This document shows, piece by piece, positions 14,766 to 15,180 of a stretch of DNA of 15,180 nt. Positions within the stretch are counted from its first letter, which is position 1; every line of letters starts with the position of its first letter. The DNA is from Calditrichota bacterium (GTDB lineage Bacteria; Electryoneota; RPQS01). The translations under genes were made by a program, and so were the position numbers. The notes beneath the pieces were generated by a model that saw only the letters and a list, made by a program, of their open reading frames with translations, had not been told where the DNA came from and ran no database searches. The stretch spans positions 1 through 15,180 of the forward strand of contig JAGVEU010000207.1 of the NCBI GenBank assembly GCA_020057985.1. Direction: 5' to 3'.

Positions 14766-14793
14766 AAAATAGCTCGACATGTTCCCAAATCAA
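14766..14793 (-). promoter_or_regulatory. Possible promoter of the protease gene inside the repeat element
   Basis: TTGATT (14793-14788), 16 bp and TATTTT (14771-14766) on the minus strand lie about 75 nt before the protease ATG, within the left part of the inverted-repeat element. The match is modest and competes with other AT-rich words nearby. Confidence 0.25.
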
Positions 14794-14801
14794 ATCGGTG
14801 C

Positions 14802-14828
14802 TGGATTCCCGCGTTCGCGGGAATGACA
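14802..14828. repeat. Palindromic repeat ATTCCCGCG-N2-CGCGGGAAT, copy 1
   Basis: Perfect 9-bp arms (14805-14813 and 14816-14824) surround a 2-nt centre. The 27-bp unit is identical to the reverse complement of 14882-14908. The ATTCCC...GGGAAT form resembles the dRS3-type palindromes described in Neisseria and similar dispersed repeats in other bacteria; resemblance in form does not prove relationship. Confidence 0.85.
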
Positions 14829-14881
14829 ATCAGGTCCTACTCACAATCAAACAGCAAACCGATGAGCGATGATTCTCACAC

Positions 14882-14908
14882 TGTCATTCCCGCGAACGCG
14901 GGAATCCA
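14882..14908. repeat. Palindromic repeat, copy 2, inverted
   Basis: The same 27-bp unit in opposite orientation, 53 bp from copy 1. The two can pair with each other as well as fold individually, giving alternative structures in DNA or RNA. Confidence 0.85.
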
Positions 14909-15000
14909 CACTCCCAAGCGAACATAAAAACAGGCAAGATTGCTGCGTACTTACAAATGCACTGTGGATGTCGGGCTGTTTACAAGAACCGCTATATATA

Positions 15001-15180
15001 TTACTTCAGGTAGAAAATCTGCTGAGTGGGAGCGCTGGAAGGCGACTGGTGACCGTTTCCCGCGCGCAGACTCACGAAATAGTTTCCACTGGCTAAGTGA
15101 TGAGGTTCCCAAATCCATTCCGAGATTCCCGGACCGAACCACCGCGCTTCACCGACAAAGGCTTCGCGCCCAAGGACGTC
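15001..15180 (-). CDS. Partial: C-terminus of a secreted protein with FlgD-Ig-like sorting domain
   Basis: A minus-strand frame open from the window edge to TAA at 15003-15001 gives the last 59 residues of a protein whose start lies outside. It reads DVLGREAFVGEARWFGPG, SEWIWEPHHLASGNYFVSL and ends TQQIFYLK, the typical final strands of the FlgD-Ig-like / type A secretion domain (compare GTTVASGVYVYQI and MALIR in the protease gene). It is therefore another secreted or surface protein of the same export route. Its stop codon abuts the inverted-repeat element, which begins 3 nt further on. The main domain cannot be known from this window. Confidence 0.7.
   Translation of the reverse strand, partial: DVLGREAFVGEARWFGPGISEWIWEPHHLASGNYFVSLRAGNGHQSPSSAPTQQIFYLK

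Larger units (their letters stand above)
14751..14997. mobile_element. MITE-like element with 30-bp terminal inverted repeats
   Basis: The left end (14751-14780) and the reverse complement of the right end (14968-14997) agree at 27 of 30 positions, the outer 15 perfectly (core TATAGCGGTTCTTG). Both ends abut TA-rich sequence, compatible with a TA target duplication as made by IS630/Tc1-mariner elements, although the AT-rich flanks make this weak. The element is about 247 bp, has no coding capacity, and holds two facing palindromic repeats. It fills the spacer between the end of the gene at the right edge and the protease gene. It could fold into one long nested hairpin. A non-autonomous miniature transposon or a repetitive extragenic element is the best reading. 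Confidence 0.6.

Overview
The window is bacterial and gene-dense. Every supportable gene lies on the minus strand, so the biology reads from high to low coordinates. Several features point to an uncultured lineage of the Fibrobacteres-Chlorobi-Bacteroidetes (FCB) assemblage, such as Calditrichota, KSB1, Zixibacteria or a relative. These are a C-terminal secretion/sorting domain opening with NYPNPFNP, a second partial domain of that kind at the right edge, a secreted M6-type metalloprotease with a beta-helix, an LVIVD-repeat propeller and a DUF5683 protein. The phylum cannot be fixed by reading alone.

Right part (about 11.0-15.2 kb): the 3' end of a secreted protein gene (15180-15001); a gene-free stretch of about 310 bp holding a nested inverted-repeat element (14751-14997); then a large secreted metalloprotease/beta-helix gene. 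The last gene is one continuous reading frame from 14690 to 11052, broken by a single in-frame TAA at 12212-12210. The ORFs on either side of that stop are therefore the N- and C-terminal parts of one protein of about 1,213 codons. A hairpin terminator (11037-11008) follows.

Middle and left (about 10.96-1.5 kb): a probable nine-gene transcription unit starts at a promoter near 10964-10936 and ends at a hairpin/T-run near 1570-1550. The order is etfB, a small two-helix membrane protein, a cytoplasmic right-handed beta-helix protein, a membrane-anchored SpoIIE/RsbU-type phosphatase, etfA, a DUF5683 protein, a GT9 glycosyltransferase, a GT4 glycosyltransferase and a methyltransferase. etfB and etfA normally sit side by side; here three tightly coupled genes that look like a signalling module separate them. 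The last three genes suggest cell-surface glycan synthesis. Downstream, a separate gene with its own promoter encodes an exported seven-repeat LVIVD beta-propeller.

Small repeats decorate the gene boundaries. There are four arrays of unrelated heptamers, two copies of a GGTAG-ended palindrome, two copies of an ACGCTGAA-type 3'-UTR motif next to hairpins, and the large inverted-repeat element upstream of the protease gene. No tRNA, rRNA, CRISPR array, transposase or integrase gene was seen.
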